Shown here in pieces: positions 1 through 5,436 of a DNA stretch of 9,286 nucleotides. Source of the DNA: CAYLNM01 sp964385045 (GTDB lineage Bacteria > Planctomycetota > Phycisphaerae > Phycisphaerales > SM1A02); NCBI GenBank assembly GCA_964385045.1, contig CAYLNM010000169.1:1-9286 (forward strand), in the 5' to 3' direction. A model generated the notes under the pieces. It did no database searches. It worked only from the letters and a program-made list of their open reading frames with translations, and was not told the DNA's origin. A program made the translations under genes and the position numbers. The number at the start of each line of letters is the position of its first letter. Position 1 is the first letter of the stretch.

Positions 1-1
1 T

Positions 2-202
2 CGGGCCGGTTCAGTCCGTGAACTGGCCGGCCCCGGGCGGCGGCTGGCAGCCTGGCGGGAGGGGGGGACGGGCGGCGATTCGTCCACACCGACACAACCC
101 CCGCTCTACCCCTATTACCTCGAGGGGGGGACGCCCAACACGGTCGGCATCGCGGGGTTGAGCGCGGGGATCGACTACGTGCTCGAGCAGGGCCTCGAGT
201 TC
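2..202 (+). pseudogene. Cysteine desulfurase (class V aminotransferase) fragment, 5' cut by window, 3' truncated
   Basis: In frame 2 the sequence reads REGGTGGDSSTPTQP, then YYLEGGTPNTVGIAGLSAG, then IDYVLEQGLE. This is the block following the PLP-lysine region in cysteine desulfurase / selenocysteine lyase-like class V aminotransferases, which remove sulfur from cysteine using PLP; family members read roughly GGTGS...LEAGTPNTPGIAGLGAGV..ILERG. The match starts near base 50 and stops near base 202. The family normally continues for about another 100 residues, including the RAGLHCAP active-site loop, and none of the three plus frames shows this. Frame 2 stays open to a TGA at 677-679 but becomes Arg/Gly-rich and unlike any protein. 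I therefore read it as a 3'-truncated gene or remnant. Its 5' part lies outside the window, so the lysine cannot be checked. An assembly join is an alternative explanation. Confidence 0.6.
182..199. repeat. Inverted repeat CTCGAG-N6-CTCGAG at the end of the desulfurase match
   Basis: Two copies of the palindrome CTCGAG (182-187 and 194-199) are separated by CAGGGC. They encode the last residues that still look like desulfurase (LEQGLE). The pair lies within a few bases of where homology is lost, which makes it a candidate breakpoint. Such a GC-rich 6-mer pair can also arise by chance, because Leu-Glu is commonly written CTC GAG in this genome. Confidence 0.5.
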
Positions 203-398
203 CGCCAGATCGGCGCCCCGCGGCCGGACCAGCGCCGAGTCGGTGACATGGACCAGCAGCCGGAAACGGCCGCCGGCCGCCAGGTGGGCGGCGACCGCGG
301 CGGCCGCGGCCCCGACCTCGGCCCCCGCCCCCGCGGGGGGTGCCGGCGCCGCCACGACCGCCCCCGAGTCGACCCCCGGCGTCGCCTCGGTCTCGGCG
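203..398. other. Unassigned stretch between desulfurase fragment and small membrane protein
   Basis: No gene can be assigned with confidence here. Plus frame 3 is open from 162 and from about 285 reads as an Ala/Pro/Thr-rich linker that could be the N-terminus of the next gene (GTG at 243). The minus strand holds an open frame from a GTG at 355 leftwards with protein-like content at about 180-310 (for example GGRFRLLVHVTDSALV and ADLAELEALLEHV, with common codons CTG, GTC and ACC). Left of that it runs antisense to the desulfurase match and its codon quality drops. I see no convincing promoter or terminator. Confidence 0.4.
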
Positions 399-656
399 GT
401 GAGCGACCAGACCGCGGCCGAGCTGCGGGCGGCGATCGGCGAGCTGGTCGAGGAGGTGCGGACCGAGCGGATGCGGCGGGCCGAGTTCGGCGGCCTGCGG
501 CTCGCGGCGGGACTGCTGCAGCTGCTCGCGGTGCTCTTCGCCCTGCTCGCGGTGCTGCAGCTGGGGCCCGACGACGCCTTCTTCCGCTGGATCGCCGGCG
601 CCGGCCTCGTGCAGCTCGCGGTGATCGCGGTGCTCGTGGCCGACGCCCGGTCGTGA
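399..656 (+). CDS. Small membrane protein with two predicted transmembrane helices
   Basis: From the GTG at 399 the product is 85 residues. Residues 5-29 form a charged amphipathic helix (AAELRAAIGELVEEVRTERM). A first hydrophobic segment spans about residues 33-54 (LRLAAGLLQLLAVLFALLAVLQL), a short GPDD turn follows, and a second segment spans about 64-81 (AGAGLVQLAVIAVLV). The shape is a helical hairpin with a cytoplasmic helical head. I do not recognise a named family. Neither this GTG nor the in-frame GTG at 243 has a clear Shine-Dalgarno sequence; the longer form would add 52 Ala/Pro/Thr-rich residues. The next gene starts 19 bp after its stop, so it probably leads the operon containing the glycosyltransferase and plsY. 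An envelope role would be a guess from context only. Confidence 0.7.
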   Translation: MSDQTAAELRAAIGELVEEVRTERMRRAEFGGLRLAAGLLQLLAVLFALLAVLQLGPDDAFFRWIAGAGLVQLAVIAVLVADARS

Positions 657-675
657 GCGCGGAGCCGCGCCGGCC

Positions 676-963
676 ATGAGCGAGCCCGGCACGATCACGC
701 TGCGGGCCCGGATCGGCCGGCCCCTCGACGATCCGGCGGTGCGCGATCTCGTGGTGGCGACCGCGGAGTCGATCGGCGAGCGGCACGGGGTGCGGGTGCG
801 GGTCCTCGAGGCCGGCGGCGACGCCATGACGATCGCGGTCGAGGGCGGCGACCTGCCCGCGGTGGGCCTCGCGGCCGAGCTGCGGCGGGCGACCGACCGC
901 TGGCACCGCGGCCGCCACGGCGTCCCGCTGTGGTCGGGGCCGGGAGACGACGATGCCGACTGA
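676..963 (+). CDS. Small soluble protein of unknown function
   Basis: The ATG at 676 gives 95 residues. There is no signal peptide, membrane segment or cysteine. The residue pattern suggests an alternating alpha/beta fold: a strand near the start (TITLRARIG), a helix (DPAVRDLVVATAESIGERH), strands (VRVRVLEAG and AMTIAVEGG), a helix (AVGLAAELRRATDRW) and a basic tail ending PLWSGPGDDDAD. I cannot name a family. It begins 19 bp after the membrane-protein stop, and its last 11 bases overlap the start of the glycosyltransferase gene, so the genes are almost certainly cotranscribed and probably translationally coupled. Its tight placement suggests it works with the membrane protein or the envelope enzymes, but nothing in the sequence shows how. 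Confidence 0.75.
   Translation: MSEPGTITLRARIGRPLDDPAVRDLVVATAESIGERHGVRVRVLEAGGDAMTIAVEGGDLPAVGLAAELRRATDRWHRGRHGVPLWSGPGDDDAD
942..946 (+). promoter_or_regulatory. Shine-Dalgarno site for the glycosyltransferase ATG at 953
   Basis: GGGAG lies 6 nt before the ATG at 953, inside the end of the preceding gene. It supports this start over the in-frame GTG at 1094, which has its own GGGAG at 1080-1084 with 9-nt spacing. The GTG would give an N-terminus of the usual family length, so the choice is not final. Confidence 0.5.
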
Positions 964-2230
964 GGCCTCGCCGGCGACCCCGGGCGCCGCGGCGCCGGAT
1001 CGGGCGGGGCCACCGCGAGCCGGCGGCGCCGCCGCCGCGGCGCCGCCGGCGTCATCCGGCCGCCGGCCGGCCGTCGGCCGGGAGACGCGGTGCGTGGTCG
1101 TCCTGATGCCGACCTGGCTCGGCGACGTCGTGATGGCGACCCCGGCCCTCGCGCGCCTGCGACGGGCGGCGCCCGCGGCCCGGCTGGTGGCGATGGTCCC
1201 TCCCGCGATGGTGCCGGTGCTCGCCGGGCTCGACGACGTGGACGACGTCGTCGGCGTCGACGGCAAGGGCGCGGCCGGGCCGCTGCGCACCGCGGCCGCG
1301 ATCCGGGCGCACCGGCCCGAGGCGGTCGTCCTGCTGCCCAACAGCCTGCGCAGCGGCCTCGCGGCGCGGCTCTCCGGCGCCCCGCGGCGGATCGGCGTGC
1401 CCCGCGACGGCCGCGGCCCCCTGCTCACCGACCGGGTGCCGGCGGGGCCGAAGGGCGTGCCGGTCCCGGCCGTGACCGCCTACGCACGCATCGCCGCGGT
1501 CGCGACCGGGGCGCCGATCCCGGAGGCCGCCGACCCCGGCGACCGGCCGCGGCTTGCGCTGACGGACGCGGATCGGGCCGCGGCGGCCGAGGTGCTCGCA
1601 GCAGCGCCCGCCGCCGGACGCGCGGACCGCCTGCTCGTCCTGGTGCCGGGCGGCAACCGCGATGCCAAGCGGTGGCCCCCGGAGCGCTTCGCCCACGTCG
1701 CCCGCACGCTGCGGGAGGCCCCCGGCCTGCTGCCGGTCGTGAGCGGGGCGCCCGGCGAGCGCACGCTGTGCGCCGAGCTCGCGGCGGCGATCGGGCCGCC
1801 CGTCGTCGACCTCGCCGCCGCCGGTGCGAGCCTGTCGGCGGTCAAGGGCGTGATCGCCCGGGCCGCGCTCGTCGTCACCAACGACACCGGTCCGCGGCAC
1901 CTCGCCGCCGGCCTCGACGTCCCCTGCGTCGCGCTCTTCGGGCCGACCGATCCGCGGTGGACCACGTTGCCCGCCGCCCCCGAGAGCGTGCTCGCCGCCG
2001 AGCCGTTCCTGCCGCCCGAGCTCGTGGCCGACCGGCACCCGGCGCTCTGCCGCGTCGACCGCATCCCGACCTCGGACGTCCTGCACGCGGCCCGCGCGCG
2101 CCTCGCCGCGGCCGGCGGCGTCGACGTGATCGACGCGGCGCCGCCGGCGGGCGCGACGCAGGCGACCGCCGCGCACGACGACCGCCCCGGCGCCCCCGCG
2201 CGTCCCCATCCCCCCGAGGACCCGACATGA
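953..2230 (+). CDS. waaF: Family 9 glycosyltransferase, lipopolysaccharide heptosyltransferase II (WaaF)-like
   Basis: A 425-residue GT-B fold glycosyltransferase of the ADP-heptose:LPS heptosyltransferase family, which transfers a sugar to an envelope lipid or glycan acceptor at the cytoplasmic face. The N-domain starts at VVVLMPTWLGDVVMATPAL (about residues 48-66), where WLGD matches the family's first loop. NSLRSGLAARLSGAPRRIG followed by GRGPLLTDR is typical of WaaF. The C-domain has PGGNRDAKRWPPERF (from residue 232) and NDTGPRHLAAG (from 310), followed by CVALFGPTDPRWT, the nucleotide-sugar site. Residues 1-47 are an unusual Ala/Pro/Gly/Arg-rich extension. The gene overlaps its upstream neighbour by 11 bp and plsY by 4 bp (ATGA). 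The sugar and acceptor cannot be read from sequence, so the WaaF name means family only; a heptose core is not shown to exist in this organism. Confidence 0.88.
   Translation: MPTEASPATPGAAAPDRAGPPRAGGAAAAAPPASSGRRPAVGRETRCVVVLMPTWLGDVVMATPALARLRRAAPAARLVAMVPPAMVPVLAGLDDVDDVVGVDGKGAAGPLRTAAAIRAHRPEAVVLLPNSLRSGLAARLSGAPRRIGVPRDGRGPLLTDRVPAGPKGVPVPAVTAYARIAAVATGAPIPEAADPGDRPRLALTDADRAAAAEVLAAAPAAGRADRLLVLVPGGNRDAKRWPPERFAHVARTLREAPGLLPVVSGAPGERTLCAELAAAIGPPVVDLAAAGASLSAVKGVIARAALVVTNDTGPRHLAAGLDVPCVALFGPTDPRWTTLPAAPESVLAAEPFLPPELVADRHPALCRVDRIPTSDVLHAARARLAAAGGVDVIDAAPPAGATQATAAHDDRPGAPARPHPPEDPT
1019..1050. repeat. Perfect 14-bp GC-only inverted repeat with CGCC loop
   Basis: Bases 1019-1032 (GCCGGCGGCGCCGC) are exactly complementary to 1037-1050, with a 4-nt loop CGCC. 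It lies in the Ala/Pro-rich 5' extension of the glycosyltransferase gene, 66 bp after the ATG at 953 and 43 bp before the alternative GTG at 1094. No T-tract follows, so it is not a classical terminator. As RNA it would be a very stable hairpin. Confidence 0.85.
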
Positions 2231-2913
2231 GCTGGCTCATCGCCATCGCCGCGGCCTGGATCGTCGGCGGCATCCCCTTCGGCGTGCTGCTCGGGCGCCT
2301 GCGCGGCGTCGACATCACGCAGCACGGCTCCCGCAACATCGGCGCGACCAACGTGGGCCGCGTCCTCGGCCGCCGCTGGGGCATCCTCTGCTTCGCGCTC
2401 GATGCGGCCAAGGGGGCCGCGCCCGTGCTCGCGGCCGGCATCTGGCTCGGCCCGCTGGGCCGCGACCCGCTCGCGCTCGACGCCGCGGCGGCATGGGGCT
2501 GGCTCGGCGTCGGGGCGGCCGCGGTCGCGGGTCACATGGCCTCGCCCTTCCTCGGCCTCCGCGGCGGCAAGGGCGTGGCCACCGCCGCGGGTGCCCTCGC
2601 CGCGACCTGGCCGCTGCTGACGGTGCCGGTGCTCGCGGCGCTCGCCACCTGGGGCCTGACGCTGGCGGTGTCCCGCTACGTCTCGCTCGCGAGCGTGGCG
2701 GCGGCGGTCAGCCTTCCGGCGTGGCTGCTGGCGTCGCTCGCGGTTCGGCTCGCCGGGCGCGGGGAGACCGAGGCCGGGCTCGACCCGCTCGCCCTCGCCG
2801 CCCCGGCCACGCTCGTCCTCGCGGTCGCGGCGGCCGTCGTGGTGCGCCACCGCGGCAACCTCGTCCGGCTGCGGGCGGGCACCGAGCCGAAGATCGGCAC
2901 GCCGGCGGCCTGA
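2227..2913 (+). CDS. plsY: Glycerol-3-phosphate acyltransferase PlsY
   Basis: A 228-residue inner-membrane enzyme that moves an acyl group from acyl-phosphate to glycerol-3-phosphate, the first acylation of phospholipid synthesis (the PlsX/PlsY route). The start is certain: the ATG overlaps the preceding stop as ATGA. Family motifs are all present: GGIPFG near the N-terminus, SRNIGATNVGR at residues 35-45 (family SGNIGATNxxR), GLRGGKGVATAAG with GGKGVAT at 113-119, and HRGNLVRLRAGTEPKIG near the C-terminus (208-224). Several hydrophobic segments fit the usual multi-pass topology. Length is slightly above the common 190-210 residues because of a loop around GRGETEAGLDP. It ends the plus-strand operon; the neighbouring minus-strand gene ends 48 bp away. 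No partner plsX is in the window. Confidence 0.96.
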   Translation: MSWLIAIAAAWIVGGIPFGVLLGRLRGVDITQHGSRNIGATNVGRVLGRRWGILCFALDAAKGAAPVLAAGIWLGPLGRDPLALDAAAAWGWLGVGAAAVAGHMASPFLGLRGGKGVATAAGALAATWPLLTVPVLAALATWGLTLAVSRYVSLASVAAAVSLPAWLLASLAVRLAGRGETEAGLDPLALAAPATLVLAVAAAVVVRHRGNLVRLRAGTEPKIGTPAA

Positions 2914-2918
2914 GCGGA

Positions 2919-2932
2919 CCGGCGACCGCCGG
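2919..2932. terminator. Short hairpin between convergent genes, possible bidirectional terminator
   Basis: CCGGC-GACC-GCCGG forms a perfect 5-bp stem with a 4-nt loop, 6 bp after the plsY stop and 29 bp from the convergent anti-sigma stop. There is no T-tract on either strand, so only its position between two convergent stops supports a termination role. Confidence 0.3.
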
Positions 2933-2961
2933 CCCACGCCCGCCGGGCGATGCGACGATCG

Positions 2962-4269
2962 TCAGTCGGCGAGCATCACCGGCAGGTGCACGATCCGGTC
3001 GGGCGCCTCGCGGGCGAGTCGCCGCAGCTCGTCGCGCACGGCCCGCCAGCCGTCGGGCGCCTCGTCGGCCCGCCAGCGGACGGGGTCGACCGCCAGCAGC
3101 CGCGAGCCCCCCGGCCCCATCGCGTCGATCACGGCGAGCACCTCGGCGACCCGTCCGGCCGGGACCGAGACGGTCCAGCCGGCCCCGGACTCCGAGAAGA
3201 CGATCTGCTCGCCCCAGCCGGGCCGCGCGTCCGGGTCGCCGGCGATCACGCGTCCCGCCTCGGCGGCGTTCCCGTTCGCGGCGGGGCCACCCGTCCCGGG
3301 CAGCGTGCCGGCGAGCCGCTCGTCGAGTCGGCGGCGCCAGTCCTCGTCCGCCCGGCCGCCGCGGGCCGCGTCGAGGTCGGCCCAGAGCGGATCGGCCGCG
3401 GGCGTGCGTCCGCGGGGCACGAGCCGCGCGACCGCGTCGGTGGTCAGGTTGCGAGTGAGCGTGGCGTCCTCGCCCAGCGCGGCCGCGAGACGCCGCTCGA
3501 GCTCGGGGGCGGCGAGGCCGGCGAGCCGAACCGCGGGGACGGCGGCTCGGGCGTCGCGGGCGTCGCGGGCGTCGGGCGACGTCGCGGCGGCAGGCTCGTC
3601 GGCCGCGGCGAGCGCGGCCGCGCCGCCCGGACCGTCGGGCGCCACCGTGGCCGCGGGCAGCCCGTGGACGACGAGCGCCTCGCGGCCGGGCGTGAACGGC
3701 GGGGCGACCCGCGGCGCGTTCGCCGCCGGCGTTCCCGGCGACGCGTCGCCGTCCGCGGCGCCCGGGCCGCCGGCGAGCGTGCCGTCGGCCGGCTCGCCGG
3801 CGCCGCCGCCCGGACCGGGCACGAGCAGGACGAGCAGGGCCGCCGAGGCCGCCAGCGCGAGTCCGGCCCCGGCCCCCGCGAGCACGCGGCGGCGCCGTCG
3901 ATCGCGGCGGCGGGCCCGCCAGCGGGCCGTCTCGTCCCCGGGGAACTCCAGCGCCGGGGCATCGGACGCGGCGGGCGCGAGCGGCGGATCGCCGGCCTGC
4001 GGATCCAGCGACGCGAGGACCTCGCCGTCGCCCACCGCGCCGAGCAGCAGCATCCGCTCCACGCGGTCGTCGATCGCGGCCCGCAGCTCCGCCGGCATCA
4101 CGGGGGCGGGGATGGAGCCCAGGAGGGCGCGGTCGGCCCGCATCGCCTCCACGCGGGCCGCCAGCGCCGGGTCGGCCGCGAGCCACGCCTCGACCGCGGC
4201 GGCGTCGGCCGGGTCGGCCACGCCCTCGATCCAGTCGTTCAGCCGGGCTTCGTCGCGGGGGTCCGTCAT
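2962..4269 (-). CDS. Putative membrane-anchored anti-sigma factor, cysteine-free
   Basis: A 435-residue protein whose ATG overlaps the sigma factor stop as ATGA, the usual arrangement for a sigma/anti-sigma pair. Residues 1-75 are an acidic helical domain (LNDWIEGVADPADAAAVEAW; LAARVEAMRADRALLGSIP) resembling the N-terminal sigma-binding region of planctomycete-type anti-sigma factors. A basic run (RWRARRRDRRRRR, 117-128) precedes a single transmembrane helix at about 129-150, so the N-terminus should be cytoplasmic. Residues 151-240 are a Gly/Ala/Pro-rich linker and about 245-435 form an external domain of unknown type (EQIVFSESGAGWTVSVPAGR; ending HLPVMLAD). No cysteine or HxxxCxxC is present, so it is not a classical zinc-binding anti-sigma protein. 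Function rests on context and topology, not on a firm domain match. Confidence 0.72.
   Translation of the reverse strand: MTDPRDEARLNDWIEGVADPADAAAVEAWLAADPALAARVEAMRADRALLGSIPAPVMPAELRAAIDDRVERMLLLGAVGDGEVLASLDPQAGDPPLAPAASDAPALEFPGDETARWRARRRDRRRRRVLAGAGAGLALAASAALLVLLVPGPGGGAGEPADGTLAGGPGAADGDASPGTPAANAPRVAPPFTPGREALVVHGLPAATVAPDGPGGAAALAAADEPAAATSPDARDARDARAAVPAVRLAGLAAPELERRLAAALGEDATLTRNLTTDAVARLVPRGRTPAADPLWADLDAARGGRADEDWRRRLDERLAGTLPGTGGPAANGNAAEAGRVIAGDPDARPGWGEQIVFSESGAGWTVSVPAGRVAEVLAVIDAMGPGGSRLLAVDPVRWRADEAPDGWRAVRDELRRLAREAPDRIVHLPVMLAD
3551..3576. repeat. 9-bp tandem repeat inside the anti-sigma gene
   Basis: GCGTCGCGG occurs twice in a row, followed by a partial third copy (GCGTCGGG). 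On the minus strand it encodes the tripeptide run DAR-DAR-DAR at residues 233-241 of the external linker. It keeps frame, so copy-number change would alter only linker length. Confidence 0.7.
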
Positions 4270-5282
4270 GCGGTCGGTCGCTCGCTGGGGGAGCCGCTCG
4301 AGGGCGGCCCGTCGGGTCCGGGGGCCGCGCCGGGGTCGTTCGATCCGCCGTCCGCCTCGCCCGCGTCGGGATCGGCGTCGGCCGGGCCGTGGCCGAGTCG
4401 CTCGAGCCGCTCCCGCAGGGCGGCCCGGGCCCGGAAGAGCCTCGACTTGACGGTGCCCACCGGCACGTCGAGGGCCTCGGCGATCCGATCGTACTCCAGG
4501 CCCTGCATGTCCCGCAGGACCAGGATCGCCCGGGCGGAGGGGTCCAAGGCCGACAGCGCCCGGCGGACGGCCTCCACCGACTCCTCGTGTTGGACGCCCT
4601 CGGCCGGCCCGGGTTCCCCCGCTTCCGCGATCGGTCCCGGCCCGCGGTCGGCCTCGTCCCCCGGGGCCCCTCCGGTGCTGTCCAGCGGCAGATGCCGGCG
4701 GTACCGCTCCCGCCGCAGGTGACCGAGGCAGGCGTTCATCGCGATGCGGATCGCCCAGGTCGTGACGGCGGCGCGGCCGTCGAACCGCGGCAGGCCGGAG
4801 ACGATGCGGACGATCGCGTCCTGGGCCACGTCCGCCGCCCCGCGGCGACCCAGCATGCGGTGGCAGGTGGCGTGCACCGGGTCGAGGCACGCGTCCACGA
4901 CCGCCTTCACCGCCGCCGGATCGCCCTCGCGGGCCCGCTCGAGGACCTCGGGATCGTCCGGGTCCAGCGGCGCAGGGTCGGCCGCCGCGTCGCGGGGGCC
5001 GATCGACGCGTCGCGGCGCCGCGCGGGCCCGATCGACCGCGGGGACGGTCGCCGGGGCGGGCCCGATCGGCCGGCGTCGTCGGCGTCGCCCGCGCCGCCG
5101 GGGTGGTCGCCGCGGCCGGCCTCCCGGTCGGCCGCGGCGTCGGCCTCGGGATCGGGGGAGGACTCGCTGGACGGTCGCGCCTCGATCGTGACGGCCTCCC
5201 CTGCACGCGCGGACCGGACGGACGTCGCCGGACGCCCGACGAGCCGCCCCGATGGTACGCGAGGGCGGTCCGCCGGCTGCAC
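4266..5282 (-). CDS. ECF-type RNA polymerase sigma-70 family factor
   Basis: An alternative sigma factor that would direct RNA polymerase to its own promoter set. Region 2 lies at about 4895-4705 (CHRMLGRRGAADVAQDAIV, RFDGRAAVTTWAIRIAMNAC, LGHLRRERYR) and region 4 at about 4565-4395 (SALDPSARAILVLRDMQGLE, YDRIAEALDVPVGTVKSRLF, RARAALRERL), with no regions 1 or 3, as in ECF factors. Both ends carry disordered Asp/Pro/Gly/Ala-rich tails. The stop overlaps the anti-sigma ATG (ATGA). The start is unclear: the nearest usual start upstream is the GTG at 5282, which lacks a Shine-Dalgarno site, and further in-frame candidates reach 5447. Good codon use begins only at about 5192, where GGGGAGG stands 8 nt before an in-frame ATC (5186-5184). 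The sigma assignment is firm; the first about 100 residues are not. Confidence 0.9.
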   Translation of the reverse strand: MQPADRPRVPSGRLVGRPATSVRSARAGEAVTIEARPSSESSPDPEADAAADREAGRGDHPGGAGDADDAGRSGPPRRPSPRSIGPARRRDASIGPRDAAADPAPLDPDDPEVLERAREGDPAAVKAVVDACLDPVHATCHRMLGRRGAADVAQDAIVRIVSGLPRFDGRAAVTTWAIRIAMNACLGHLRRERYRRHLPLDSTGGAPGDEADRGPGPIAEAGEPGPAEGVQHEESVEAVRRALSALDPSARAILVLRDMQGLEYDRIAEALDVPVGTVKSRLFRARAALRERLERLGHGPADADPDAGEADGGSNDPGAAPGPDGPPSSGSPSERPTA

Positions 5283-5436
5283 GGCGGCAGCGGCCGTGGC
5301 ATCCCGCGTCGCCCATCGCTCCCTCCCCACGCCGCGCGGCACCGCGCCCCCCCGCCCGCCGCCGCGCCCGCCGCTGCGACCGCCGCCCCGCGCGCCGCCG
5401 CGGACGCCGCCCCGCCCGCCGGTATCGTGTCGCCCC
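5283..5436. other. Divergent intergenic region with strong G/C strand skew
   Basis: This spacer separates the minus-strand sigma gene from purB and must hold at least the purB promoter, and the sigma promoter if the sigma start is at or downstream of 5282. Bases about 5338-5421 are nearly all C on the plus strand (G on the minus), with runs such as CCCCCCC at 5346-5352. On the minus strand they would read as Gly/Arg-rich codons, which I take as composition rather than protein. No recognisable -35/-10 pair was found. The only AT-leaning patch is GGTATCGTGT at 5421-5430, just before the purB start. Confidence 0.5.

Noticed and set aside
61..130. Runs of seven Gs (61-67 and 124-130) as frameshift sites explaining the broken desulfurase
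   Set aside because: The desulfurase frame is intact through both runs (EGGTGG and EGGTPN read correctly); homology is lost only later, near 202.
203..679. Continuation of the desulfurase frame to a TGA that overlaps the ATG at 676 as ATGA
   Set aside because: The 4-nt overlap looks tempting because it is common here, but the translated sequence is Arg/Gly-rich with no hydrophobic pattern, while frame 3 encodes a clear two-helix membrane protein over the same bases.
1090..2226. Upstream in-frame extension of PlsY by 379 residues
   Set aside because: The extension is Arg-rich shadow of the glycosyltransferase gene, and PlsY homology begins precisely at the ATG at 2227.
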